This document shows positions 8,667 to 17,091 of a stretch of 64,000 nt of DNA, one piece after another. Every line of letters starts with the position of its first letter. Position 1 is the stretch's first letter. The DNA lies in the NCBI RefSeq assembly GCF_016807185.1, contig NZ_JAEVYN010000007.1, positions 71,160 through 135,159 of the forward strand, given 5' to 3'. The stretch comes from Leptolyngbya sp. Cla-17. Its GTDB lineage: Bacteria > Cyanobacteriota > Cyanobacteriia > Leptolyngbyales > Leptolyngbyaceae. The notes under the pieces were generated by a model. It had not been told where the DNA came from. It did not search any database and saw only the letters and a program-made list of their open reading frames with translations. The position numbers and the translations under genes are program-made.

Positions 8667-9599
8667 TCAGCGATTAATATGTTGCATGAAGGATAGCAGG
8701 TGATTTGCAACGACTTGGGGTTGATCGAAGTGGGGCACATGTCCCGCTGCCTCAATCCAAATGAGTTGACTGCCTGAGATCGCTTGCTGCCACCGAGTCG
8801 CATCAGCAGTTCCTAACACATCATCCGCTTTGCCCCACAGAATCAGCGTGGGATGGGTGACTTGAGCAATTCGATCGCTTAAATCCGAATACCCGCCACT
8901 TCTGGTAAAGGAGGCGATCGCCTCCTTCCACCCAGGCATCTCCTGATGGAGGAATGAGCAATGCAAAGCATCAATCAGCATCGGATTGACCATCGGTAAA
9001 ACTGAAGCCGCCGCCAGGGCAGCCCACTTACGGAAATAGAGCCAGTCCGCACCCAGGTCAATGAGTCCCTGTGGCAGAAATTGTCCGATTGGAAAGCTGC
9101 CAGAAAAGCCAACGCTATCAATCAAAGCAAGGGATCGCACCCAGTTAGGATGGTGCAAAGCGAAATCGATCGCCACTGCCCCTCCTAAAGAAGCACCCAC
9201 AAGAATAATCGGTTCACCAATCCAAGTTTCTACAATGCTCAGAAGATGTTGCCGGATTGACCCTGGATTAACTGAGATCGAGGTAGGGTGCTCGGTGAAC
9301 CCTGACCCGAAGAGGTCGATCGCCCACACGTCTCCGCTCCCTGCCAACAACGGGAGCAACCGCCGAAATTCTAGCAGGGAACTGTCGAACCCATGCAACA
9401 GCAGAATTGGAGGAGTATCCGGGAAACAAGAAGATGACTGGGGAGCGAAATGAACATAAGCCGTCGAGAGCGCCGTTAGCCCCTGCTGAAATGGCACCTC
9501 GACGGTACGACGCTGAATGGTTTGCAGAAGGGTAATCGCCCCTGTATCTTGAATCTCGGCAACAGAGGATGGCAGAAAATGGGCAAACATTAGTCTCAA
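8667..9599 (-). CDS. Alpha/beta-fold hydrolase
   Basis: The 310-residue product has the oxyanion/HG segment LLLHGFDSSLLEFRRLLPLL, the nucleophile elbow VGASLGGAVAID, the Asp turn LILWGKADDVLGTAD and the catalytic His in EAAGHVPHFDQP, in the correct order and spacing. This resembles the family that includes 2-hydroxy-6-oxo-diene hydrolases and haloalkane dehalogenase-like lipases; substrate not predictable. No signal peptide is evident, so it is probably cytosolic. It lies next to a truncated integrase, at the edge of the recombinase-rich region. Confidence 0.85.
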   Translation of the reverse strand: MRLMFAHFLPSSVAEIQDTGAITLLQTIQRRTVEVPFQQGLTALSTAYVHFAPQSSSCFPDTPPILLLHGFDSSLLEFRRLLPLLAGSGDVWAIDLFGSGFTEHPTSISVNPGSIRQHLLSIVETWIGEPIILVGASLGGAVAIDFALHHPNWVRSLALIDSVGFSGSFPIGQFLPQGLIDLGADWLYFRKWAALAAASVLPMVNPMLIDALHCSFLHQEMPGWKEAIASFTRSGGYSDLSDRIAQVTHPTLILWGKADDVLGTADATRWQQAISGSQLIWIEAAGHVPHFDQPQVVANHLLSFMQHINR

Positions 9600-9661
9600 C
9601 TAGATTGAGTAAGTTGGTATGCCAAGTTCCAATTTGGAACCGGACTGCTATCTTATGCAAT

Positions 9662-10156
9662 CTACAAGTTTTCATCCTCCCCGATTGCCTTCAAGTACGC
9701 CTCGGCTGCTGCTTGCTTGAAGACACCCTTGGTGTACCGCTGAAACACTCGATCGCTCTTGATCCCCATCAATTCCTTACCAAACAAGGGATCAACGCCT
9801 CGTCGGATCACTTCCGTTCCAAAGGTATGCCGGAACCGATGCGGGTTGAGATCTTCCACTCCAGCGATCGCCCCCAATTTCTTCACCATCCGGTGCAACC
9901 CTTTGTACCCTAACCTCTGTCCTGCACTCTTTGGGTCCTGCGCCAAAAACATCGGACTCTCTGGCAACGGTTCAAACATTCCACCCTGCTGCCGCCGCCA
10001 CTCCAGGTAAGCCTCCAGATGAGATCGTGCCTCTCGACTCAGCGGCACCTCCGACACATTCTGCCCCTTCGAGCGATGCACCTTCAAAATCTTGCCGTTC
10101 CAATGCTCCACATTCAGAGCAGACGCTTCCGAAGCCCGCAGCCCATGACTGATCAC
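9662..10156 (-). pseudogene. Tyrosine recombinase, catalytic-domain fragment
   Basis: Minus-strand frame of about 164 codons that holds only the catalytic half of a phage-type integrase. It starts inside the first Arg motif (SHGLRASEASALNVEHW) and has HRFRHTFGTEVIRRG (HxxR box) and RYTKGVFKQAAAE with the nucleophile Tyr. The N-terminal arm- and core-binding domains are missing. At about 10152 the sequence switches abruptly to a CAP-domain gene on the other strand, so the break is an insertion or rearrangement joint rather than a frameshift. Confidence 0.8.
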
Positions 10157-10530
10157 TGCGGTTATCGGAAAGATGTGGGTGTATCTCTCTTAACCTGGTC
10201 TGAGGCTCTGGCTCGTGATGCTCAAACCTGGGCAAACCATCTGGCAGCAATGGGTGGCAACACACTAATGCATGACGATCTCGATGATGAAGGCGAGAAT
10301 CTCTGGCTGGGCACCGCTGGAGCTTTCAGCAGCAATGACATGGTGAACTCTTGGGGAGCGGAGAAAAAGCAGTTTCGTCAGGGTATTTTTCCGAACGTCA
10401 GCAAAACTGGCGATTGGAATGATGTTGGACACTACACTCAGATGATTTGGGGTGCGACGACTCAAGTCGGTTGTGCTAAAACCACCACAGGCGGTAATGA
10501 TATTTTGGTTTGCCGCTACAGCCCTGATTC
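10152..10530 (+). pseudogene. CAP (SCP/PR-1-like) domain fragment
   Basis: Plus-strand frame reading YRKDVGVSLLTWSEALARDA, then LMHDDLDDEGENLWLG and GHYTQMIWGATTQVGCA, then ILVCRYSP. The two His and the Glu are the conserved cavity residues of CAP domains, which are secreted or surface proteins in bacteria. Both ends are cut: no signal peptide precedes it and the usual C-terminal GN-Y end is missing. The frame stays open to 10690 but runs over the 3' end of the opposite-strand integrase. The piece sits exactly between two tyrosine recombinase genes. Confidence 0.75.
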
Positions 10531-10571
10531 ACTACCTAGTTTTTCTACTGTCAACAAAACAGTCCTGCCTA

Positions 10572-11459
10572 CTAAGGCGGTGCTTCTCTTATCGGCGATA
10601 GCCTTTGATAGTAATGCAGCATCATTCCTGCGCTCGTTCCCATTAAGCCTGCAATATCTGCTGAATCCATCCCTTGCGCCATCAGCCTAGTCACACAAGT
10701 AACTCTCAACATCCGAGGATTAAGATTTTTTAGACCAACTTGCAGACCATATCTTTTAAGGACATCCCGCACCCCTGTGGACGTCATACCTCCTCTCTGC
10801 CCGACAAACACAGGTGCTTGGCTGCCTGCTTGTGTTTGATAACCCAGATCCAGTAGAGCAGCACAAACCTCTGGAGGCAGCACAATCCTCTTATCTAAAT
10901 AGCTTTTTAGCTGCCTTACAAGCAACACACCTTTTCCAGACCCAATCTTTATATCTGCCCAGCGTAACTTACACAGTTCCCCCACACGTATCCCTGTATA
11001 TAGCAGCAACTTGACGATTGCAAGATCGCGCGGGTTCTGGTCTCGCTGCACTGCTTCGAGCAGACTCTGTTGTTCCACCTGCGTTAGGGACTTCGGTCGT
11101 TCAACTGAGACGGCTTTAACCGGAACAGGCATTATGGGAAATCGAAACTTGGTTGACCTCTCATTTTGATGCAACCAGGTATAAAAGCTCTTCAATGTTC
11201 CCATTCGCCGATTCACGCTGCGAGGGTTCAATTTTTGCTGGATTAACAAAAACTCCTGATACTGTATCAGCTCTTCCCAGCTTACTTGTGTGAGACCAGG
11301 GAGCGCAGGCTCAGACGTGTTTAACCATTGCTGAAAGGCCTTTAAATCCGAATGGTAATTCTTGACAGTGAGTGGACTGCGCTCTAATTGCTTCAGGTGG
11401 GCAGCAAAGCGCTCCCAGTACTCCTTAAACTCTCCCTCAACTGCACCAGACTCAATCAT
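10572..11459 (-). CDS. Tyrosine recombinase/integrase with degenerate active site
   Basis: The 295-residue protein has an N-terminal SAM-like core-binding domain (about residues 10-95: YWERFAAHLKQLERSPLTVK) and a catalytic domain with the first Arg in LYTGIRVGELCKLRWADI and a Lys in RQLKSYLDKRIVLPP. The HxxR box reads RMLRVTCV, so His is replaced by Arg. The later His/Trp position reads GTSAGMMLHYYQRL, so the usual GHSS His is Thr. The Tyr is kept. XerC/D-like length suggests a complete gene, but catalysis may be weak or lost. A 15-bp palindrome lies 70 bp upstream. Confidence 0.8.
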   Translation of the reverse strand: MIESGAVEGEFKEYWERFAAHLKQLERSPLTVKNYHSDLKAFQQWLNTSEPALPGLTQVSWEELIQYQEFLLIQQKLNPRSVNRRMGTLKSFYTWLHQNERSTKFRFPIMPVPVKAVSVERPKSLTQVEQQSLLEAVQRDQNPRDLAIVKLLLYTGIRVGELCKLRWADIKIGSGKGVLLVRQLKSYLDKRIVLPPEVCAALLDLGYQTQAGSQAPVFVGQRGGMTSTGVRDVLKRYGLQVGLKNLNPRMLRVTCVTRLMAQGMDSADIAGLMGTSAGMMLHYYQRLSPIREAPP

Positions 11460-11528
11460 TTTGCCTACAAAAGAGGAATCAAGGTCTATCGTTTAACGAT
11501 ACTTCTATCACACCTAATACGACCAAAG

Positions 11529-11543
11529 TATCACTAAGTGATA
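11529..11543. promoter_or_regulatory. Perfect palindrome upstream of the integrase, candidate operator
   Basis: TATCACTAAGTGATA at 11529-11543 is a perfect 7+1+7 palindrome; a further CTATCAC half-site occurs at about 11506. It lies in the 340-bp gap between the integrase (start 11459, minus) and the next integrase gene (plus). A dimeric repressor site is plausible but unproven. Confidence 0.35.
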
Positions 11544-11823
11544 GCTCTTATCAGAGGATAACCTTCCATTCATATCAAGCGCTTGCTGCTTAAGCAGAGG
11601 ATGAGGCGAAGCATAGAAGCCACCCCAGGACTGTCAGGCTCGACCTCAATTCAGTTTAGGAGAGCTAGTAAAACTTACAGACTCAGTGTATATTTAACTA
11701 TACTCTTTTCCCATTCTTCTCTCTTGGTGTAGAAGCGGTATTTACCAGCCGTATGCGAGACACATCGCTTCGACAATTCCATGCGGCTGTTCTCAGAAAT
11801 TGTTGAAGCGATTCGATAATACG

Positions 11824-12426
11824 ATGACAAATTCACAAACAATTCAAGGCTCTAGGGGAACACCTGCTGAAAGTAAAGTGAAAAAGACAAATGTTCATCT
11901 ACGTGAAGAGTTGGGTATTCAGATAAAAATTGATTTAGCAGGCAATAGTCTACGGATTAGAAAAACGCTCCCGCCTCGCCCCAGATCAGGGCGTACTGAT
12001 TGGTATCAGCAGACGATTACGCTGGGGCTTAAGGCTAATCCGAAAGGAATAGCTCAAGCACTCAAAGATGTGATCGAGCTAAACAACCTCCTCTCTCAGA
12101 GAAAGTTCGATTGGAAAATCTGGGACGACTATCTCTGTCGTCCTTGCAAAGCTCGTGTTAATCAAACTGAATTGATCGGGGCACAGGTTGAAAAGTTTAA
12201 AAAGTACTTCTTGGCCTTACGAAAAGAGAAGGTCAGCAGAGCGGAAGCTTGGAAGAGGCAGTGGGCTCACTACTTGAATAAACTTCCTCTGGATCAATAC
12301 TTGACAGACCAAGTTATTTCAGATGTGATTATAGCGTTTTCGGCTCCTGTGAGGTACAAACTAAAGGCTCAAACCCTTGCTTTCTATTATTCTTCCTGTA
12401 CTTCATCCAACAGAGAACCGCTATAA
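11824..12426 (+). pseudogene. Phage-type integrase, N-terminal half (split by IS701-like element)
   Basis: About 200 codons with an N-terminal segment typical of cyanobacterial site-specific integrases: KIDLAGNSLRIRKTLPPRPR, DWYQQTITLGLKANPKG and a helical core-binding region ending near LKAQTLAFYYSS. It has no catalytic residues because the frame stops at 12424-12426, where the IS element begins. The rest of the gene resumes at 13816 beyond the IS. The ATG at 11824 (MTNSQTIQGS) is preferred over an upstream TTG. Removing the IS and one ATAA repeat leaves the halves one base out of frame, so a point frameshift is also present near 12417. Confidence 0.75.
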
Positions 12427-13815
12427 CCCTCTTAAATCACTCTGACTAGAGACTATCTATTATAGAGGTACGTTTGTCCAGATTCAATTGCCATGCCAGC
12501 ATCTAGAGCCGCCCGCCCGACGATACATTTTGTGGATGAATACTGCCAATTGTATGAGGACTTATTCCCAGAAGTGCGCAGCTATGAAGCCTTTAAGCTT
12601 CTGCATCTGGGGATGATTAGCGAGATTAAACGCAAATCCTTACCTGCCATTGCCAAAGCAGTAGGCTTAAACAATCAGCAAAACTTACATCACTTCCTTA
12701 CCGAGTCTCCTTGGCAGGTGCAACAGTTACGCCAGAAGCGATTGGAGTTGACCCTCAAGGTACTCAACGGTCGGTCATTGATATTACTGATTGATGAAAC
12801 TGGAGATTGTAAGAAGGGAAAAAGCACTGATTACGTCAAACGGCAATACATCGGCAACGTCGGTAAGAAGGAAAATGGCATTGTCGCTGTCACTGCCTAC
12901 GGCTTAGTCGATGGCATGATTGTGCCATTGAGTTTTGAGGTGTATAAACCCAGAGAACGACTCAAAGAGGGAGAAGAGTATCAAAGTAAACCGCAAATTG
13001 CGGCAACCATGATTCGACAATTACAAGCACTAGGATTTGAGTTTGAACTGGTGCTCGCCGATAGCTTGTATGGCGAAAGTAAAGTCAACTTTGTCGATGT
13101 GCTAGATGAATTAAACCTACCTTACATCCTGGCGATTCGCAGCAACCATGCTTTGTGGCTACCGCAAGACCAGGAGGTGTACCAGGAGCCTTGGCAGACC
13201 TTCAAGCGCACCTTTAGTAATGGCACGACAGAAACCCGTCACATGGCTGAGGTGATTTACGGCAAAAGCCACCGCAAGCAGTACTGGCTGTTGACCACTG
13301 ACCCTGACACGTTACCGGACAACTCAACGTCCTATGTCATGGTCTGTGCCCCGGCAATCAAACTCAAAGATATTGGTGACAGTTATGGCTTTAGAACCTG
13401 GATTGAGTATGGTCTCAAACAAGCCAAAGATGCACTCGGGTGGGCAGACTTTCGTATGACCCGCTATGAGCAGATTGAGAAGTGGTGGGAGTTGGTCATG
13501 AGTACGTTTTTGATGGTCAGTTTGTTTGCCGACCCATTCAACGACTCCTGTCCACTGGCCCATCAGCGGTTTTCGCAGCACCCGTGGTGGAATAACCAGA
13601 GCGGTTGGAAGAACTTACTCAACAACTTGCGTTTAGTTATTCAACCTTTAGTTTGCTTCAATTGGCTTAAACACTGGTTGACGGTTTTTCCCATTGCTTC
13701 CCTTCAGTTAGGGTTTGAGCAACTGACGCAGAAGATGAATCAGTTTATCTGTCCACGGGTGCATCAGCTAAACCTCCAACTTATCTTTTCATCTGCTTAG
13801 AGTGATTAATGAGGG
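12427..13815 (+). mobile_element. IS701-like insertion sequence inside an integrase gene
   Basis: The 1389-bp element starts CCCTCTTAAATCACTCT and ends, in complement, CCCTCATTAATCACTCT. The target repeat ATAA is present on both sides (12423-12426 and 13816-13819). It carries one transposase gene. Terminal repeats and 4-bp target duplication fit the IS701 family. The ends closely match those of the 197-bp MITEs at 25698 and 62501. Confidence 0.85.
12493..13800 (+). CDS. IS701-family transposase
   Basis: The 435-residue protein has the DDE core of this family: first Asp in LLIDETGDCKKGKSTDYVKR, second in FELVLADSLYGESKVNF and a late Glu in FRTWIEYGLKQAKDALGWAD. The pattern GxxGKxxNG (QYIGNVGKKENGIVAVTAY) after the first Asp is typical. 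The frame is complete, with ATG 66 bp inside the left end and the stop 15 bp from the right end. It may supply transposition functions in trans to the related MITEs in this window. Confidence 0.9.
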   Translation: MPASRAARPTIHFVDEYCQLYEDLFPEVRSYEAFKLLHLGMISEIKRKSLPAIAKAVGLNNQQNLHHFLTESPWQVQQLRQKRLELTLKVLNGRSLILLIDETGDCKKGKSTDYVKRQYIGNVGKKENGIVAVTAYGLVDGMIVPLSFEVYKPRERLKEGEEYQSKPQIAATMIRQLQALGFEFELVLADSLYGESKVNFVDVLDELNLPYILAIRSNHALWLPQDQEVYQEPWQTFKRTFSNGTTETRHMAEVIYGKSHRKQYWLLTTDPDTLPDNSTSYVMVCAPAIKLKDIGDSYGFRTWIEYGLKQAKDALGWADFRMTRYEQIEKWWELVMSTFLMVSLFADPFNDSCPLAHQRFSQHPWWNNQSGWKNLLNNLRLVIQPLVCFNWLKHWLTVFPIASLQLGFEQLTQKMNQFICPRVHQLNLQLIFSSA

Positions 13816-14516
13816 ATAATCAGAAAACTGAGGAGGGAACTGCTAGCCGCGAAAAACTTTGCAACAAACTTAAGAAATTCGTTGAGTTTTTAGATTTTGA
13901 GACAAAGCTTGACTTTAAAAAGTTAAGTAGGGGGTATGAGCTTTCACCTGTCGATGAAGACGCGTTGCCGACCGATGAAGAAATTTTGGCGGCTCTCGAT
14001 TTAATTGATGATCCTGAGTGGCGGACAGCTTATCTCCTACAAGCTGTCTTTGGACTGCGCAATCATGAAATATTTTTCTTAATTCGCAGCAATGTTGAGA
14101 TACACAAGGGCATCGCCGTCCTTAAAGTTTCCGAGGAAACAAAAACGGGGTTTCATCCCGTGGCCGCTTTATATCCTGAGTGGTTTGATGATCCGGAGTG
14201 GAGTTTAAGGACTGCCAAACTCCCCGATGTGGAGCTTGACTTAGAGAAAACGACCCTGTCTATAATTGGTGGGGAGGTCACAAGTGCCTTTAAAAAAAGA
14301 TTTAAGATTCCTTTCACCCCTTATAAACTGCGCCACGCTTGGGCTCGAAGAGCACTGATGTTTGGTTTCCCCGATGAGGCAGCCGCAGAATTTATGGGAC
14401 ACAGCGTGGAAGTTCACAGAAAGCATTACCACAGGCTGATTGCCATGAAGGAGAGCCTCAGGATTGCCCAAGCTTCAATGGTCAACCCTAATCGTCCTAA
14501 ACCCCCTCAGAGATAA
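13809..14516 (+). pseudogene. Phage-type integrase, C-terminal catalytic half
   Basis: This frame continues the gene cut by the IS701-like element. It contains the first catalytic Arg in VFGLRNHEIFFL, the second box in YKLRHAWARRALMFG, the late His in FMGHSVEVHRKHYHRLI and the Tyr in the same stretch, so the active-site residues survive. The ATG at 13809 lies inside the IS right end and is probably an accident. Upstream (13816 on) the natural reading is NQKTEEGTASREKLC, which fits the end of the N-terminal half if one base is removed there. Confidence 0.75.
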
Positions 14517-15589
14517 ATCATAAACCTATCTTAAGCAGCATCTGTTAGATGTAGCTAACACCAAGGCTATCATCCGTGAACGATTGAGCCTATTTTCTAG
14601 AAAGTAGTAACTTGAATGAATTTTAGCGCTTGAGTAGTGTCTATAAAGCATACACGCAAGCAAAGGGGCGATGCATTGATCAAGACCCATTTAGCTGCTG
14701 ATAGTTCAAACTTCCGCTTACAAGTTAATGCTGGAATTTCGTGAGATATGGAAATGTAATTCAGATAATCATTACTAAAGCTTTACTAATTCAATGTCAC
14801 ATTTAGTGTTTTCTTGAATCAATTAATTATACTAACCTAGCCCACAAAGTCAGCAAACCGTTGCTACACACTAAATGGAAGCATTCAGACATCATCAATT
14901 ATGTTCAAACGATCCATTAGAATGTCCATATAGCAGGACATTCTAGTTTTCGGAATCACTTACCCAGTAAGGGTTAGAGAGATTCAAAAAGTTAATGTTA
15001 CTAAAATTGTGCTTTACAGCTCTATCTAATCTGTAACGAATAACAGCGCCAGCAGTCATTACTTGGCTTGACTCATTAAAAACTCAGAAATCGATGATGG
15101 TCTGAGTTTTAGAAGACTACTGGATGTCTCTATCAGGACTATCCTCGCTCATCCAGCGAGGATTCGTTCAAACACGAGCCCTCGCTGGATGAAGACTTAA
15201 CGCTATAGAATGATTCATTGCATCAAAAACTTGGACTCGATGGACTGACTTTGGCAGTCGCATGATTCCGCTCTGAAACCTCAGATGTGCTTTCAACAGT
15301 CTGCCTCTAGTTTTAACCTGTCAAGAGCTGTAGAGTGAATGGACGAAAGCATCTACATTCAGGTTTTCCCACTGTTGAAAATCTGAGCCAAAGGTACTCC
15401 GACCCCACAGTACTCCCCACGCTGGAATGACTGGCAGAGCTAGAAGCTAAACTAGGGTGTGGTTTCACCGGAAACACCTCTCCGAGGAGGCGCAATCTAA
15501 TCCGGCTTGACCCAAGCCTACTGCAAAAATTGAACCACGACTATAGATCATGCCATCTTTTTGGACATACTCCAAAATGACCAGAGCAC
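14517..15589. other. 1.07-kb gene-poor region with hairpins
   Basis: No convincing gene is seen. It holds a terminator-like hairpin (14919-14944, AGAATGTCC/GGACATTCT then AGTTTT) and a second palindromic cluster at 15140-15192 built from TCCTCGCT/AGCGAGGA and a further inverted copy CCTCGCTGGATGA. A 60-codon minus-strand frame at 15313-15495 is Ser-rich and unlike any family I know. The region is AT-rich compared with the flanking genes and may be an old element end. Confidence 0.4.
14919..14944 (+). terminator. Hairpin with short T-rich tail
   Basis: AGAATGTCC pairs with GGACATTCT across an 8-base loop and is followed by AGTTTT. It lies about 400 bases after the integrase stop, so the assignment as its terminator is tentative. 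Confidence 0.35.
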
Positions 15590-16234
15590 TCAAACCTGAG
15601 GGATCAGCGTAGGGGTGCCCAGAGAAGAACATTCGCTCATCCCTTCAGCGCTCATTACCTCTTTGGATAACAGAGGTGCAATTTGAGCGGATGAGCGGCG
15701 CTGTTTTGGCACAGGTCTTTTCTCGGACGGAACTTCTAGGGCTTTCCCACAGCGAATCGCATGCCACTGCCATCGAGATTTCCCGGAGCCGGGAACGCTA
15801 ATATCTCGGTAGTGATAGCCTGACTTGAAGAGTCCTCTGCGTCTCAGCTTACGGAGTTGCTCAGCAGAGACCCCTAGTGTCTGAGCGGCAACCTGCGTCA
15901 AGCGCCAGTCTGGTTCAGGCCGAAGCTGGGGGCGGATGGATTGAGAGTCGGGAACGAGCTTGAGAGCTGTCTCGGGGATCGTCACGTCGCCATCTTCTTG
16001 AACGGGAAGCGATGACTCCAGATCCAAGTGAATTTCGTACTGCCACTGCTGGGCTGAGGTGAACGTCATGCCGAAGATGCGCCCGGTTCGATAGATCCTG
16101 TGACCATCCTCTTTATAGGGCCACTTGACGCGCTCGCCGAAGTAGAACTGAGGTTGAGTAAATTCTTGGCATTTTGGTACTCCAATGAACCAAACTAGGT
16201 CGGAGTCATGAGTCAATGGTTTTAGTTGAGGCAT
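15590..16234 (-). CDS. Hypothetical protein with C-terminal HTH/excisionase-like domain
   Basis: From an ATG at 16234 with AAGGA at a good distance, the product is about 214 residues. The first half (HDSDLVWFIGVPKCQEF, FYFGERVKWPYKEDG, RIYRTGRIFGM) looks like a small beta-rich domain. Residues about 110-165 (DWRLTQVAAQTLGVSAEQL, RKLRRRGLFKSGYHYRDI) have the pattern of a winged helix-turn-helix such as excisionases, and the C-terminus is basic. It is the most downstream gene of the module, separated from the ATPase by the iteron-like region. Role in element control is inferred; I do not recognise a named family. Confidence 0.55.
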   Translation of the reverse strand: MPQLKPLTHDSDLVWFIGVPKCQEFTQPQFYFGERVKWPYKEDGHRIYRTGRIFGMTFTSAQQWQYEIHLDLESSLPVQEDGDVTIPETALKLVPDSQSIRPQLRPEPDWRLTQVAAQTLGVSAEQLRKLRRRGLFKSGYHYRDISVPGSGKSRWQWHAIRCGKALEVPSEKRPVPKQRRSSAQIAPLLSKEVMSAEGMSECSSLGTPTLIPQV

Positions 16235-16275
16235 AAAGCAAATTCCTTGTAAAACTTGAGGGGTGACTGCATTCG

Positions 16276-16578
16276 CTAAACCACCTTCCTGACGTGGCGA
16301 GAGAAGGAACACAATGGAGAGCAATGCAATCGGTTAGAGCTAAAGATCGTCGGTTTCTTAACTGACTTGAATCGGAGTTTGTAAGGCAATCTAATTTCTA
16401 CAGCGGTGCGGTGATGGCTGAGGTCTTGTCTGCGGTCAATGTTGCGGTAATGGCTAAGGTGCTTTACCTGGCGCACACCGCACCTGCTTTCTTGGCAGAT
16501 TGACTTGTTCCAAGCATCACGATTAAAAATTAAATCGCTTAAACTACCATCCTTCAACCGCTTTGACAGAATTTTCAA
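16276..16578 (-). CDS. Possible small basic protein (uncertain)
   Basis: A 100-codon minus-strand frame, rich in Arg, Lys, Ser and His, starting MKILSKRLKDGSLSDLIFN. It ends 42 bp before the likely start of the HTH gene at 16234. No family is recognised and no strong ribosome-binding site is seen. It may be a chance frame. Confidence 0.25.
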   Translation of the reverse strand: MKILSKRLKDGSLSDLIFNRDAWNKSICQESRCGVRQVKHLSHYRNIDRRQDLSHHRTAVEIRLPYKLRFKSVKKPTIFSSNRLHCSPLCSFSRHVRKVV

Positions 16579-16963
16579 GTCCTATAAAATGGCTCCTACA
16601 GCTATAGGACAGGGTCTGAGGTCAGTTTATAAGTGATAGATCCCTATAAACTGAGCTTTTCCCAGGCAAGGGTTCTGTCTGCTGCCTCCGCTTGTAGATT
16701 GTTCTCCTATAAAATACGCAAGACCCTATGACTCGATCTGGCAGATTGAGTCAACTGAGCTAGAGCCAGGCATCAAATGCGAAGTTGATCCAATCGGTTT
16801 TCTGCGTCAAATCCGTTTCAGTTTATCGGTGCAAAACTGTGTCCTGGCTGGGTGTGACGGGTGTGGCGATCGCTGAGACCATCAACGATACTCCTAATAA
16901 AAACTTCCTAGGTTTGTAGCTGAGGAAGTTGCATTTTCGTGAGTGTGGTCAGTCGAAAGCAAC
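16579..16963. promoter_or_regulatory. Non-coding segment with CCTATAAA repeats and a 9-bp hairpin
   Basis: TCCTATAAAAT occurs at about 16580 and 16707, and CCCTATAAAC at about 16643. CAGTTTATA and TATAAACTG form a perfect 9-bp inverted repeat at about 16623-16653. Repeated TATAAA-like motifs suggest promoter or protein-binding sites, but no function can be assigned from sequence alone. Confidence 0.3.
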
Positions 16964-17091
16964 AGAGGTAGCAGCAGGTATCCAGTGGGAAGCGCTACCC
17001 AGGTAGCGGCAGGTAGCAGCCAGGTAGCAGCCAGGTAGCAGGCGTTACCTCCCCAAAATCGATATATTTTTTGATTGCTACCTGCTACCTG
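16964..17091. repeat. Iteron-like array of CAGGTAGCRGC repeats, candidate replication or transfer origin
   Basis: AGGTAGCAGC occurs at about 16966. Four near-tandem copies of an 11-12 bp unit CAGGTAGC(A/G)G follow between 17000 and 17042. An A+T-rich patch (ATCGATATATTTTTTGATT) then precedes two inverted copies (GCTACCTGCTACCTG, 17077-17091) that overlap the 3' end of the ATPase gene. Direct repeats next to an AT-rich patch are the usual arrangement of an iteron origin. The nearby replication and ATPase genes support this reading. Confidence 0.5.

Noticed and set aside
9061..9453. 130-codon plus-strand frame
   Set aside because: Antisense shadow of the alpha/beta hydrolase gene.
15313..15495. 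60-codon minus-strand frame, considered as a TnpB tail or group II intron part
   Set aside because: It is Ser-rich with no catalytic or structural motif that I can confirm; the neighbouring DNA has no matching RNA or element end.
16964..17091. CRISPR array
   Set aside because: Repeats are only 11-12 bp, nearly back to back and without unique spacers of constant length; no cas genes are present anywhere in the window.
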